From Maledivibacter halophilus (GTDB lineage: Bacteria; Bacillota; Clostridia; Peptostreptococcales; Caminicellaceae), in the NCBI RefSeq assembly GCF_900167445.1, contig NZ_FUZT01000011.1, positions 62,001 through 126,000 of the forward strand: a stretch of DNA of 64,000 bases, written 5' to 3'. Under the pieces are notes generated by a model, which made no database searches, had not been told where the DNA came from, and saw only the letters and a list, made by a program, of their open reading frames with translations. This document shows, piece by piece, positions 53,878 through 62,223 of the stretch (its first letter is position 1; the number at the start of each line of letters is the position of its first letter). The position numbers were made by a program, and so were the translations under genes.

Positions 53878-54912
53878 TTATTTCATAGCATCTTTAACAG
53901 TTTCGTATAGTCCTTCTGACCAGTCTTTTGTAATTTCAGGAAGACTGTAAAAAGCTTTTGCTTTTTCTTTAAACTCTTCTTTATTAATATCGATTACTTG
54001 AACACCTTCAGCTTTTAACTTTTCCAATGCTTCATCATTAAGTTCTTCTTGAATTTCGTTATTATATATACCAGCTTCTTTACCTGTTTCAGTTAAAATT
54101 TGCTGCTGTTCAGGAGTAAGGCTGTTAAAGAAATCTGTTCCAGCAATCCATGTAGTAAAGTTCTTAACATGGGCATCTAATATAAGATACTTAGCAACTT
54201 CATGGAATTTACCATTGTAAAGAACAGTTAAAGGATTTTCAAGTCCATCTATAGTCCCTTGCTGAAGTGCCGTATAAACTTCTCCAAATGCCATTGGAGT
54301 AGGTGTTGCTCCTAAAACTTCAAAACCTTTGATTTGTATTGTATTATTTGGAACACGGATTTTCATACCTTTAAGATCTTCTACAGTTTTCACAGGCTTT
54401 GTTGTAAGGGTATGACGATCTCCATACATCCAGTTAGAAGCTAAAAGCTTTAAACCCTTTTCTTCTAGCTTTGCACTTTGTTCCTTATACCAATCACTTT
54501 CAGTAAGCGTCCAACATTCTTCCCAAGTATCAAATAAATAAGGCCCAAATACTATTCCAAAATCCTTTACTCCACGATCTGCATAAAAAGCACCATCTGC
54601 AAGGGTTATTACTGAATCTCCAGCCAACATTTGATCAATTAAGTCGTTTTTAGATCCTAATTGTGCTGATGGGAATAATTCTACCTTCATACTTCCATTA
54701 CTTCTTTCCTCAATAAGCTTCTTCCATTCGTTAGCAGCAAGGTCAATTGGTTCTCCAGGATTATTTCCATATCCTATTTGGATAACAACAGGCTTTGTCT
54801 CTTCTGATTTTTCAGCGGTTTCTGGTGAATCCTCTTTTGCAGGTGCTCCACATGCAGCCAACAAAGACATTACTAATAAAGCTACAATTAAAATAGTACT
54901 TTTTTTCTTCAT
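53878..54912 (-). CDS. dctP: TRAP transporter solute-binding lipoprotein (DctP)
   Basis: 344 residues. Signal peptide with lipobox LAAC (Cys21), then DctP/YiaO-type binding protein: IQIGYGNNPGEPIDLAANEW, the ligand Arg region LKGMKIRVPNNTIQIKGFEV, and GATPTPMAFGEVYTALQQGTIDGLENPL, the family signature. Delivers a carboxylate to DctQM. First gene of the operon, downstream of a strong sigma-A promoter and a perfect palindrome. SD AAAGGGGAG. Confidence 0.93.
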   Translation of the reverse strand: MKKKSTILIVALLVMSLLAACGAPAKEDSPETAEKSEETKPVVIQIGYGNNPGEPIDLAANEWKKLIEERSNGSMKVELFPSAQLGSKNDLIDQMLAGDSVITLADGAFYADRGVKDFGIVFGPYLFDTWEECWTLTESDWYKEQSAKLEEKGLKLLASNWMYGDRHTLTTKPVKTVEDLKGMKIRVPNNTIQIKGFEVLGATPTPMAFGEVYTALQQGTIDGLENPLTVLYNGKFHEVAKYLILDAHVKNFTTWIAGTDFFNSLTPEQQQILTETGKEAGIYNNEIQEELNDEALEKLKAEGVQVIDINKEEFKEKAKAFYSLPEITKDWSEGLYETVKDAMK

Positions 54913-55000
54913 AATTTTCTCCCCTTTTTATGTATTTTTTTGTAGTAGTACACTTTTTTGAAGCCATAATCATCTTTTTATAGCTCCAAAACGTTTTCTC

Positions 55001-55034
55001 TTGATATTAAACTGATATATCAGTTTAATATCAA
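55001..55034. promoter_or_regulatory. 34-bp perfect palindrome, candidate GntR operator
   Basis: Left arm TTGATATTAAACTGATA with exact complement. It begins just downstream of the predicted start site of the TRAP operon. A partial copy (TAATATCAGTATAC) lies next to it, overlapping the -10 box. Position and symmetry suit binding by the GntR/FCD regulator encoded in the same run. Confidence 0.7.
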
Positions 55035-55043
55035 TCTAATATC

Positions 55044-55072
55044 AGTATACATAAAGTTACATATTCCGTCAA
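55044..55072 (-). promoter_or_regulatory. Sigma-A promoter of the TRAP operon
   Basis: Minus strand: TTGACG (55067-55072), 17-base spacer, TATACT (55044-55049). Expected start near 55037, immediately upstream of the 34-bp palindrome. Confidence 0.75.
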
Positions 55073-55167
55073 TAATTAATTTATCTAAAATTTTTATGTG
55101 TTTATTAATACTTTTAAAATAAATTTTAAAATCAAGATATAGCATAAAGATATATGCTAAAAAATTA

Positions 55168-55195
55168 AAAAGAGAAGCATTTCAGCTTCTCTTTT
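55168..55195 (-). terminator. Terminator after the TetR gene
   Basis: Stem AAAAGAGAAGC/GCTTCTCTTTT followed by TTTTT on the minus strand. It lies beyond the repeat copy at 55200-55322, so that repeat is probably transcribed with tetR mRNA. Confidence 0.8.
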
Positions 55196-55199
55196 AACA

Positions 55200-55322
55200 G
55201 AGCAAATTGCATAATTACCTCTTCTTCAAAAAACCAACTACCACATATTGTTGTGAAATCTCCGAAGCTATACCATATATATTATGCAATTTTGCCAAAT
55301 TAGAGTTATACAATTTCCTCAA
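55200..55322. repeat. Full-length TTGAGnAAATTGCATAATT repeat
   Basis: About 123 bases, begins GAGCAAATTGCATAATTACC and ends GTTATACAATTTCCTCAA, with the internal ATATATTATGCAATTTTGCC identical to the copy at 33151. Lies between tetR and its terminator. Confidence 0.85.
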
Positions 55323-55407
55323 ATATTTGTTTTTTCAAAATTAGTTTTTCATAATTTTCTTGCTCCTTTAAATACCCTTAGCATAAATCCTTGCTTTGAT
55401 TTTCAAT

Positions 55408-55998
55408 CTATATTTCTAAACTTTTAACAAATATATTCAAATACATTTCCACTTTTTTTTCAATATCATACGCCCCATATTCCATTGCCCAATTATGGAA
55501 CACTCCCCAAATAAATGTTCTACAGTATTTAGCAAGCTCCTCACTAGATAAATTATCAGTAAATACATTTTTTTCTTGTCCTGTTTTTATAATATCAACA
55601 AGGATTTTAAAAAAAGGCCTATCAAGATCATTCATAAAATCATTTAAAGCATTTGTTTGACTTTTAAAAAGATTTTTTACAACATCTACTCCTACTCCAT
55701 AACCGCAGTATGCAAATTCCTGTATAAAAAATATAAGCTGTTCCTTAGAAGTTTTTCCTTCAAGCCTAGGTAAAACCTCCACAATATAATAATCATCCAC
55801 ATCCTTAAGTAATTGAATCAGTAAATCATCCTTAGAATTAAAGTGATGATAAAAAGCTCCCTTTGTAAAGCCTGCTAAGGAACATATTTCATTTATCGAT
55901 ACATTATCATATCCTTTTTTTCTTATTAAATCAATTGCTGTTACAAAAATTTTGTTTTTATTCTTTTTAGATTTTAATTCTCTACTTGTATACTTCAT
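55408..55998 (-). CDS. TetR family regulator
   Basis: 196 residues. N-terminal HTH (DLIRKKGYDNVSINEICSLA then AGFTKGAFYHHFNSKDDLL) and a helical ligand domain. It lies immediately upstream (in position) of nothing else on its strand; the next gene to the right is the enoate-reductase-like gene, whose promoter carries two 16-bp dyads suited to TetR dimers. Its own upstream region has a looser TTTAAGTT/AACTTAAA dyad, so the link to the reductase is likely but unproven. Confidence 0.88.
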   Translation of the reverse strand: MKYTSRELKSKKNKNKIFVTAIDLIRKKGYDNVSINEICSLAGFTKGAFYHHFNSKDDLLIQLLKDVDDYYIVEVLPRLEGKTSKEQLIFFIQEFAYCGYGVGVDVVKNLFKSQTNALNDFMNDLDRPFFKILVDIIKTGQEKNVFTDNLSSEELAKYCRTFIWGVFHNWAMEYGAYDIEKKVEMYLNIFVKSLEI

Positions 55999-56147
55999 TT
56001 CCCATACAACCCCTTGTTTTAAAAAACTTAAAATTTACAAGCTTGATTATATTTTATACCATTTAAGTTGTCAAATACAAACTTAAATAATTAAAAAATA
56101 AGACTAAAAAAGAGCTACTCCTTAGAATAGCCCTTTTTCATTAAAAT

Positions 56148-58106
56148 TTATATACTCATTGCAGCATTAAATGCTTCATATAAAGCCTCTGATACTTTTC
56201 TTGCAGACTTTACATCTCCAACTGGCTTTACAACTTTTCCGCTTTCTTGTATTGCTTTTACAAAATCATGATTATGTGCTGGTTTTCTACCAACAGCACA
56301 TACAATTGTATCGGCTTTAGTTATTATCTTCTTGCCATATTCATCTACAGTTAAAACACCATCTTTATATATATCTATGATTGGTGTTTTAAAATGAACC
56401 TTAACACCATATTTATCAAATAATCCGTGGGGTCTTAATAAAGCAAGTCCTCCCATACCTAGGTCAGTAGCTGGTAAAGCTTCAAAAACATTTACATTTT
56501 TATTATTCTTTGCAATATAATAAGCAACCTCTGCTCCCACAAGTCCACAGCCAATAACAATTACATTATCTCCTACTTCTTTATTGCCTAGAAGTACATC
56601 ATCAGACATAATGGCATTTTCTATTCCAGAAATTGGCGGTACAACTTCCTCTGAACCGGTGGCTAATATAACTACATCAGGATTTTCATTATTAATAAAA
56701 TCTAAATCGGCTTTTTTATTAAGTAAAATATTTATATTTAAATCTTTTATTTGATTTTCATACCACTTAATTAATTTACCATATCTGCTTTTAAAGGATG
56801 GTACTGCTGCTACCTTTAAAGTTCCCCCTAAGGAAGCTTCCTTTTCTACTAATGTAACATCATGTCCTCTTACTGCTGAGGTTTTAGCAGCCTCTAATCC
56901 AGCTGGACCTCCACCAATTACAAGAACCTTCTTCTTATCTAATGCTCTGGGAATTTCCCTTTCATTTAGATACTTCCATTCGTTTCCACCTAAGGGATTT
57001 ACAGAACATCTCATATCCCTTAGATATACTATTCTTTTTCCACATTCAACACATTTTACACAGGGCCTTATATCTTCTACTCTACCTTCTTCTATTTTTC
57101 TTATCCACTCCGGCTCAGCAATTAGCTGTCTTCCCACAAAAAGCATATCTACCTTTCCAGATTCTAAAGCTTCTTGTGCAGCCTTAGGTGTATCTATTCC
57201 ACCGCCGCTAATTACTGGAACATTGACTACTTTTTTAATCTCAGCAGCCAAATCTAAAAAACAGCCTTCCTTTCCATCTAATACATAGGAGGATGGTACA
57301 TATAAATGAATTACATCATCACTCCCACCGGTTACATCAAAGGCATCCACTCCAGCTTTTTCAAGCTTTAAAGCAGTTTTTTTTGCATCCTCCAATGTAA
57401 TACCTCCAACTACTAAATCATCTCCAAGGGATTCATCGGCACAAAGCCTAAATATAACGGGAAAATCCTTTCCACATTTTTCTTTAATGGCCTTTACAAT
57501 TTCTACTGGAAAAAGATCTCTGTCAGCTCCATAGTTGTCTATTCTCTTATTTGTTATCGGTGATAAAAATTGCATAATAAGGTATCCATGGGTACCATGG
57601 ACTTGAACCATATCAAATCCTGCCATTTTAGCTCTATAGGCAGCATTTGCAAAATCTTGTACATATTGATGTACTTCCTTTGTAGTAAGGGCACGGGGTG
57701 TTAATTCAGTTGAAATTGGCTTACCATCTATTCTTCCTATTTCACTTGGTCCAACGGATTGTTCTACCCAAGCTTGTATCCCAGAATGTATCAATTGTAA
57801 AACAGCAACTGAACCATTATCCTTTATGGCATCGGCAATTCTAGAAAGTCCCGGAATAAATTTATCATCACTTACATTTATAGAGCATGGAATTTGAAGA
57901 GCCGTCTCATTTACATAGGCCCCTTCTATTGTAACCATACCAGTGCCTCCACGGGCCCTTGCACCATAATATTGTACACACTGCTCTGTTATTTCTCCAT
58001 TATGGCCTGCATAAAGGGTTGTCATGGGTGCCATATTAATTCTATTTCTCACCTTAACTTTCCCAATTGTAATAGGTTCTAATATTTTGGAATATTCTTT
58101 AGTCAT
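56148..58106 (-). CDS. 2-enoate reductase-like NADH:flavin oxidoreductase
   Basis: 652 residues, two-part flavoenzyme. N-terminal Old Yellow Enzyme barrel (LEPITIGKVKVRNRINMAPM, QVHGTHGYLIMQFLSPITNK with the active-site His region), a [4Fe-4S] site CVKCVECGKRIVY...MRCSVNP, and a C-terminal FAD/NAD domain with VLVIGGGPAGLEAAKTSAVR and VIVIGCGLVGAEVAYYIAK. Such enzymes reduce enoates, 2,4-dienoyl-CoA, or act like BaiCD on steroids. ATG 58106 has GGAGG ahead; the longer ORF to 58172 would read through the operators. Electron donor NADH by homology; substrate unknown. Confidence 0.87.
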   Translation of the reverse strand: MTKEYSKILEPITIGKVKVRNRINMAPMTTLYAGHNGEITEQCVQYYGARARGGTGMVTIEGAYVNETALQIPCSINVSDDKFIPGLSRIADAIKDNGSVAVLQLIHSGIQAWVEQSVGPSEIGRIDGKPISTELTPRALTTKEVHQYVQDFANAAYRAKMAGFDMVQVHGTHGYLIMQFLSPITNKRIDNYGADRDLFPVEIVKAIKEKCGKDFPVIFRLCADESLGDDLVVGGITLEDAKKTALKLEKAGVDAFDVTGGSDDVIHLYVPSSYVLDGKEGCFLDLAAEIKKVVNVPVISGGGIDTPKAAQEALESGKVDMLFVGRQLIAEPEWIRKIEEGRVEDIRPCVKCVECGKRIVYLRDMRCSVNPLGGNEWKYLNEREIPRALDKKKVLVIGGGPAGLEAAKTSAVRGHDVTLVEKEASLGGTLKVAAVPSFKSRYGKLIKWYENQIKDLNINILLNKKADLDFINNENPDVVILATGSEEVVPPISGIENAIMSDDVLLGNKEVGDNVIVIGCGLVGAEVAYYIAKNNKNVNVFEALPATDLGMGGLALLRPHGLFDKYGVKVHFKTPIIDIYKDGVLTVDEYGKKIITKADTIVCAVGRKPAHNHDFVKAIQESGKVVKPVGDVKSARKVSEALYEAFNAAMSI

Positions 58107-58136
58107 TATAAAACCTCCTATTTTTATATAATAAAA

Positions 58137-58184
58137 ACATACTCGGGTATGTGTTTGTTTACATATTAACATACCTTAGTATGT
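58137..58184. promoter_or_regulatory. Two TetR-type operators upstream of the enoate reductase gene
   Basis: ACATACTCGGGTATGT (58137-58152) and ACATACCTTAGTATGT (58169-58184), both ACATAC-N4-GTATGT dyads with centres 32 bases apart (about three helical turns). The TetR gene ends 0.7 kb and starts about 2.1 kb away on the same strand. Confidence 0.8.
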
Positions 58185-58215
58185 TTGTCAATGATTTGAC
58201 AATTTTATATTAAAA

Positions 58216-58249
58216 AACCGATAAAGCCTTTTTTGCAGCCTTATCGGTT
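58216..58249 (-). terminator. Terminator of the enoyl-CoA hydratase gene
   Basis: Stem AACCGATAA/TTATCGGTT with inner GC pairs and TTTTTT on the minus strand. It separates the hydratase transcript from the enoate reductase promoter. Confidence 0.85.
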
Positions 58250-58291
58250 AAATAAATTTATCCATATCTTTTTAGCTTAATTATTTTTTTA

Positions 58292-59068
58292 TTATCTCAG
58301 TTTCCATTTTGCTTCTCTTTTATTAAGAAAAGCATCTACACCTTCATGGGCATCCTCTGTTGTACAGAGAGTGGCAAAATGGTTATTAGAAAGTTCTAGA
58401 GCCTTTGAATATTCTAAGTCAGACATTTTATAAAAGGATTTCTTCCCAAGCTGCACTGCAAGGGGACTTTTACTTGCTATTTTAAAGGCTAAATTCATGG
58501 TTTCTTCTTCTAATTTATCCTTTGGAACAACTTTATTTATTAAACCAATTTTTTCTGCTTCCTTTGCATCTATTATATCTCCAGTTATAAGTAATTCTAA
58601 AGCCTTTTTCCTACCTAAGCATCTAGATAGCGGAACTGCAGGTCCCATACAAAATAGACCTACATTAACGGCAGTGGCTCCAAATTTAGCATTTTCCGCT
58701 GCAACAGCTAAGTCAGCAGCTGCAACGAGACCAATCCCATTAGCAACTGCTATTCTCTGAACAGATGCTATAACTGGTTTACCCATATTTGCAATTGTTA
58801 TACACATTTTCTCCATTAATTCAACCCAATTCAAATACTGTAGATTAGTCTTGCCTTCTAAATCGTTTACATCAATTCCTGCACAAAAATTCTTACCCTT
58901 TCCTTTAACTACAATTACCCTTATTTCAATATCATTTTCAAGCTCTATTAGCGCATTATTCAGATCCTTTGCCATTGGTACATTAAAGGTATTATAATTC
59001 TCAGATCTGTCAAGAGTAATTACCCCTACATGTTCCTTTCTTTCAACTGACACAGTAGTATAGTTCAT
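58292..59068 (-). CDS. Enoyl-CoA hydratase/isomerase family protein
   Basis: 258 residues, crotonase fold. VGVITLDRSENYNTFNVPMA, oxyanion-hole stretch VKGKGKNFCAGIDVNDLEG and the second loop QRIAVANGIGLVAAADLAVA; Glu positions that hydrate enoyl-CoA are not obvious (the second oxyanion stretch has GLFCMGPAVPLSRCLGRKKA), so it could be a hydratase, isomerase or decarboxylase. Single gene upstream of its own terminator, next to the enoate reductase gene but on a separate transcript. SD GAAGG..GGGGG region. Confidence 0.86.
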   Translation of the reverse strand: MNYTTVSVERKEHVGVITLDRSENYNTFNVPMAKDLNNALIELENDIEIRVIVVKGKGKNFCAGIDVNDLEGKTNLQYLNWVELMEKMCITIANMGKPVIASVQRIAVANGIGLVAAADLAVAAENAKFGATAVNVGLFCMGPAVPLSRCLGRKKALELLITGDIIDAKEAEKIGLINKVVPKDKLEEETMNLAFKIASKSPLAVQLGKKSFYKMSDLEYSKALELSNNHFATLCTTEDAHEGVDAFLNKREAKWKLR

Positions 59069-59250
59069 ATTAATCCCCCTCTACCTTCTTTACATATTTA
59101 TAATAGTTTTATCTCTATTATATTTCCTATCTTTTCCTTTTTCAATGATTTTATTGGATGTATTTTCTAGATAGGATTTTATTATGTATTTGAGCATTAC
59201 TCATGAATTCTCTTCTGAAAAATCTATATCCTTTATTTAATATATAACAT

Positions 59251-59371
59251 TTGAGCAAATTGCATAATTACCTTCTGTAAAAACTATCTACTACATATAG
59301 TTTAAAAATCTCCAAAGACATACCATATATATTATGCAACCCAGCCAAGTTAGAATTATGCAATTTCCTCA
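59251..59371. repeat. Full-length TTGAGnAAATTGCATAATT repeat
   Basis: 121 bases with the best-preserved inverted ends (TTGAGCAAATTGCATAATTA and AATTATGCAATTTCCTCA) and an internal ATATATTATGCAACCCAGCC block. It lies in the 599-base gap between the enoyl-CoA hydratase and IclR genes; the rest of 59069-59579 is AT-rich and holds nothing I can recognise. Confidence 0.88.
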
Positions 59372-59579
59372 TTTAAATAAAGTTTAGAATTTAGCCTGCC
59401 CCATAATAAGTGGTTAGCTTTTTTAACTTATTTTTTAGCTATAAATTTATATTTAACATGTTTTATTGGGACCAGAAAAATATGGTCTAATCACTTAAAA
59501 CACTGACTTACACAAAAGGTATATTCATAAATATTTTATGATATAGCTCGATAGAATAAAAATATTTAATTTTCACAAT

Positions 59580-59651
59580 TGACAAAATAGTTTTCTTACC
59601 TTATAATTACCACGACATAATGGTAACCATTGGTTGTTATATGTAACCATA
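59580..59651 (+). promoter_or_regulatory. IclR operon promoter with candidate IclR operators
   Basis: Perfect sigma-A elements TTGACA (59580-59585) and TATAAT (59603-59608) with a 17-base spacer. Downstream of the start site lie ATGGTAACCAT (59621-59631) and TATGTAACCAT (59641-59651), the shared GTAACCAT spaced 20 bases (two turns). Suits autoregulation by the IclR protein encoded next. Confidence 0.75.
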
Positions 59652-59667
59652 AGGAGTGATACGTATC

Positions 59668-60438
59668 ATGGAACTTTTAAAATCTGCAGAAAATGTATTA
59701 AATATTTTATGTTTATGGGAATCTAACAAAGAACAATCCTTGGGACTAAATGAGATTAGCAAGCTTACTGGCATTAATAAAAGCACTGTCCATAAAATCC
59801 TTCAGTCCCTAAAGAAACGTAATTTCGTGCAACAAAATGAAGTAAACAGGAAATATAGCTTAGGTGTAGGAATATTACGCCTTGGAACCTGTGTTCTAAA
59901 AAATTTGGATTTAAGAGAGGTTGCCCATCCCCTCTTAAAGCAGCTGGCTCATATGTGTCAAAACACTGTTACTCTTGGCATTAGAAGTGATAATAATTTT
60001 ATATTCATAGACCGGATAGATGGCCGTGACAATGTGCGATTTTATTGTGACATAGGAAAGGTTACTCCCTTTTATGGAGGAGCCGCAGCAAAAGCCTTAT
60101 TTGCCCATCTTAGTGACGGAGATATAAACAAGATATTACAATCTATTGAGGAAAAAAAGTTCACTAAAAAAACCAAGGGTAAATCTGCACTGATGGAAGA
60201 GATAAAGTCTATTCGTAAAAATGGATTTTCTATTAGCGACGAAGAAGTTGATATTGGTGTTTTAGCCGTTGGTGCTCCCATATTTGATTATAGTGGAAAG
60301 GCTATAGCAGGGGTGGCCATTGCAGGAATTAAGCAAACCTTTACCTCTGAAATATTAGAAATCAATAAAAAGCTGCTATTAGAATATACCCACATTATAT
60401 CTAAGAAAATGGGCTGTTCCAGTAATACTTATAAATAA
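59668..60438 (+). CDS. IclR family regulator
   Basis: 256 residues. Winged HTH (LGLNEISKLTGINKSTVHKI), then the IclR effector domain with LRLGTCVLKNLDLREVAHPL, GGAAAKALFAHL, and DEEVDIGVLAVGAPIFD. ATG 59668 is preferred (GGAGTGAT upstream); the ORF could open at a GTG (59656) that is part of the SD. First gene of a run with the DUF997 protein, the sodium symporter and the amidase-like protein. It probably regulates them together. Confidence 0.9.
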   Translation: MELLKSAENVLNILCLWESNKEQSLGLNEISKLTGINKSTVHKILQSLKKRNFVQQNEVNRKYSLGVGILRLGTCVLKNLDLREVAHPLLKQLAHMCQNTVTLGIRSDNNFIFIDRIDGRDNVRFYCDIGKVTPFYGGAAAKALFAHLSDGDINKILQSIEEKKFTKKTKGKSALMEEIKSIRKNGFSISDEEVDIGVLAVGAPIFDYSGKAIAGVAIAGIKQTFTSEILEINKKLLLEYTHIISKKMGCSSNTYK

Positions 60439-60453
60439 AAAGGAGGTTTTCCC

Positions 60454-60714
60454 ATGGAAGATACTAAGAAGCGAAGAAATAGTTATTTACTCTGCTTAAA
60501 AGAGTTTAAAATTGGTGCTGTGGTTACTGCTGTCTTTATTGCAATATCCTGCTTGACCAGTTATTTTATGGGATATGGCAGAGATCCCAAAACTTTAAAA
60601 CTTGTTTTTGGATTTCCTGATTGGGTTTTTTGGGGTGTTCTTATACCTTGGTTTTCAATTGTTTTATTCACTACTATTTATGGACTCTTTATTATGAAAG
60701 GAGATGAAAATTAA
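60454..60714 (+). CDS. Small symporter-associated membrane protein (DUF997/YhdT-like)
   Basis: 86 residues, two membrane spans (AVVTAVFIAISCLTSYFMGY and VFWGVLIPWFSIVLFTTIYG) with the FGFPDWVFWG signature of the DUF997 family, found beside PanF-type sodium symporters. It overlaps the symporter start (TAATG). SD AAGGAGG. Probably an accessory subunit of the symporter. Confidence 0.86.
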   Translation: MEDTKKRRNSYLLCLKEFKIGAVVTAVFIAISCLTSYFMGYGRDPKTLKLVFGFPDWVFWGVLIPWFSIVLFTTIYGLFIMKGDEN

Positions 60715-62207
60715 TGAAAGCTTCTTTAGTTACAAACATCGTCTTTCTATCATATATTTTAGTATTACTTTCATTGGGTTATGCTGCCCATTTAAAAATA
60801 AAAAAATCCAGCAACTTTTCAGAAGAATATTGGGTTGGAGGTCGTTCCTTTGGTCCATGGTTAGTTGCCTTTACATGGGCCACATCCTGGACAAGCGGTG
60901 GATCCTTTATAGGGACCCCTGCGGTTTACTATACCTATGGCTGGACTTCTCTTTTATGGCAAGCAGGTGCAGGAGTTTTAGGAATCATTGGTATTCTTGC
61001 TATCGGTAGACGTGTATCTACGGTTGCATGGGAAGCAAATTGTATGACATTACCGGATTTATTTGTAGACCGATACGAAAGCAGAAATATGGGCATTCTA
61101 GCAGCTCTAATTATTTTGGTCTTTGGTACTGCATATATGGTTTCTCAGTATGTGGCAGCAGCAAGAATTCTACAAGTAATAGCTGGTATACCTTATAGCA
61201 TTGGAATAATACTATTTGCTATAGTCGTTGGATTATATACTTCCTTTGGTGGAATCAGAGGAGTAGCTTATACCAATATATTCCAAGGGTTAATTATGGT
61301 TGGTGGTTCAATCATCATCGCCATTATAATGGTTATCAAAGCAGGAGGGCTTACACAGATTACTAATACCCTCATGACTCAGGATCCAAATCTAGTTGTT
61401 GCACCGGGTCCAAATAATTGGCTGCCCATCAATACAGCTTTTTCCATGTTCTTTGTTCTTGGTGTGGCTGTCATGGCACAGCCCCACGTTGTTACAAGAT
61501 TATTCTCAGTAAAGGATGTCAAATCCCTTAAAAAAGCAGGAGTTTTGGTTAGTGTTGTAACCTTTATCTGGTTTTTATGTTTATTCATCAGCTCTATTGC
61601 AGGAAAAAGTCTTATTCCAAATATCGCTGTACCTGACCAAATATTTCCAACTATTGTTGTAAAGTATTCTTCTAAACTTTTTGCAGGCATTATGCTTTCT
61701 GCACCTTTTGCAGCTGTAATGAGCACCGTAGCATCTTTACTTCTATCTACCAGCAGTGCTATTATTAGAGATATTTACGAGAAGAATATTAATAGAAACC
61801 CCGATGGAGATAAACTCAAAAAACTTAGTTATGCTACAACCACTGGAATTAGTTTAATCGTAATGGTATTAGCATTAAATCCTCCATCATTCCTACAGAC
61901 CATTGTTATTTTTGCTATATCAGGATTTGCAGCTTCTTTTACAATTCCTATTGTTATGGGACTCTTTTGGAAGGAAGCCACTCCAGCTGGCGGTCTAATT
62001 TCTATGACATCAGGGTTTTTGACATTGATTATATTATATGCTTTTAAAATTACAGCACCTTTAGGATTCAATCCCTTGGTTTGGGGGCTGTTTATATCCT
62101 TTATCACAATGATCCTGGTAAGTAAACTCACAAAACCTAATTCACCCGCAATTATGAAAAGATATTTTGGTATTGAACAAAGGAATAAATTTAACACAAT
62201 TAGCTAA
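60714..62207 (+). CDS. Sodium:solute symporter family protein
   Basis: 497 residues, about 13 membrane spans. SSS marks: FSEEYWVGGRSFGPWLVAFT, the sodium-site region TSWTSGGSFIGTPAVYYTYG and VAVMAQPHVVTRLFSVKD, as in PanF-type transporters. With the DUF997 subunit upstream and the acetamidase/formamidase-like gene downstream, it may import an amide or a carboxylate (inference). Confidence 0.88.
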   Translation: MKASLVTNIVFLSYILVLLSLGYAAHLKIKKSSNFSEEYWVGGRSFGPWLVAFTWATSWTSGGSFIGTPAVYYTYGWTSLLWQAGAGVLGIIGILAIGRRVSTVAWEANCMTLPDLFVDRYESRNMGILAALIILVFGTAYMVSQYVAAARILQVIAGIPYSIGIILFAIVVGLYTSFGGIRGVAYTNIFQGLIMVGGSIIIAIIMVIKAGGLTQITNTLMTQDPNLVVAPGPNNWLPINTAFSMFFVLGVAVMAQPHVVTRLFSVKDVKSLKKAGVLVSVVTFIWFLCLFISSIAGKSLIPNIAVPDQIFPTIVVKYSSKLFAGIMLSAPFAAVMSTVASLLLSTSSAIIRDIYEKNINRNPDGDKLKKLSYATTTGISLIVMVLALNPPSFLQTIVIFAISGFAASFTIPIVMGLFWKEATPAGGLISMTSGFLTLIILYAFKITAPLGFNPLVWGLFISFITMILVSKLTKPNSPAIMKRYFGIEQRNKFNTIS

Positions 62208-62223
62208 ACGAGGTGTGTAAACA

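Noticed and set aside
60704..61009. Open frame of 101 codons beginning at the end of the DUF997 gene
   Set aside because: Shifted frame inside the sodium symporter gene, whose own frame is well conserved.
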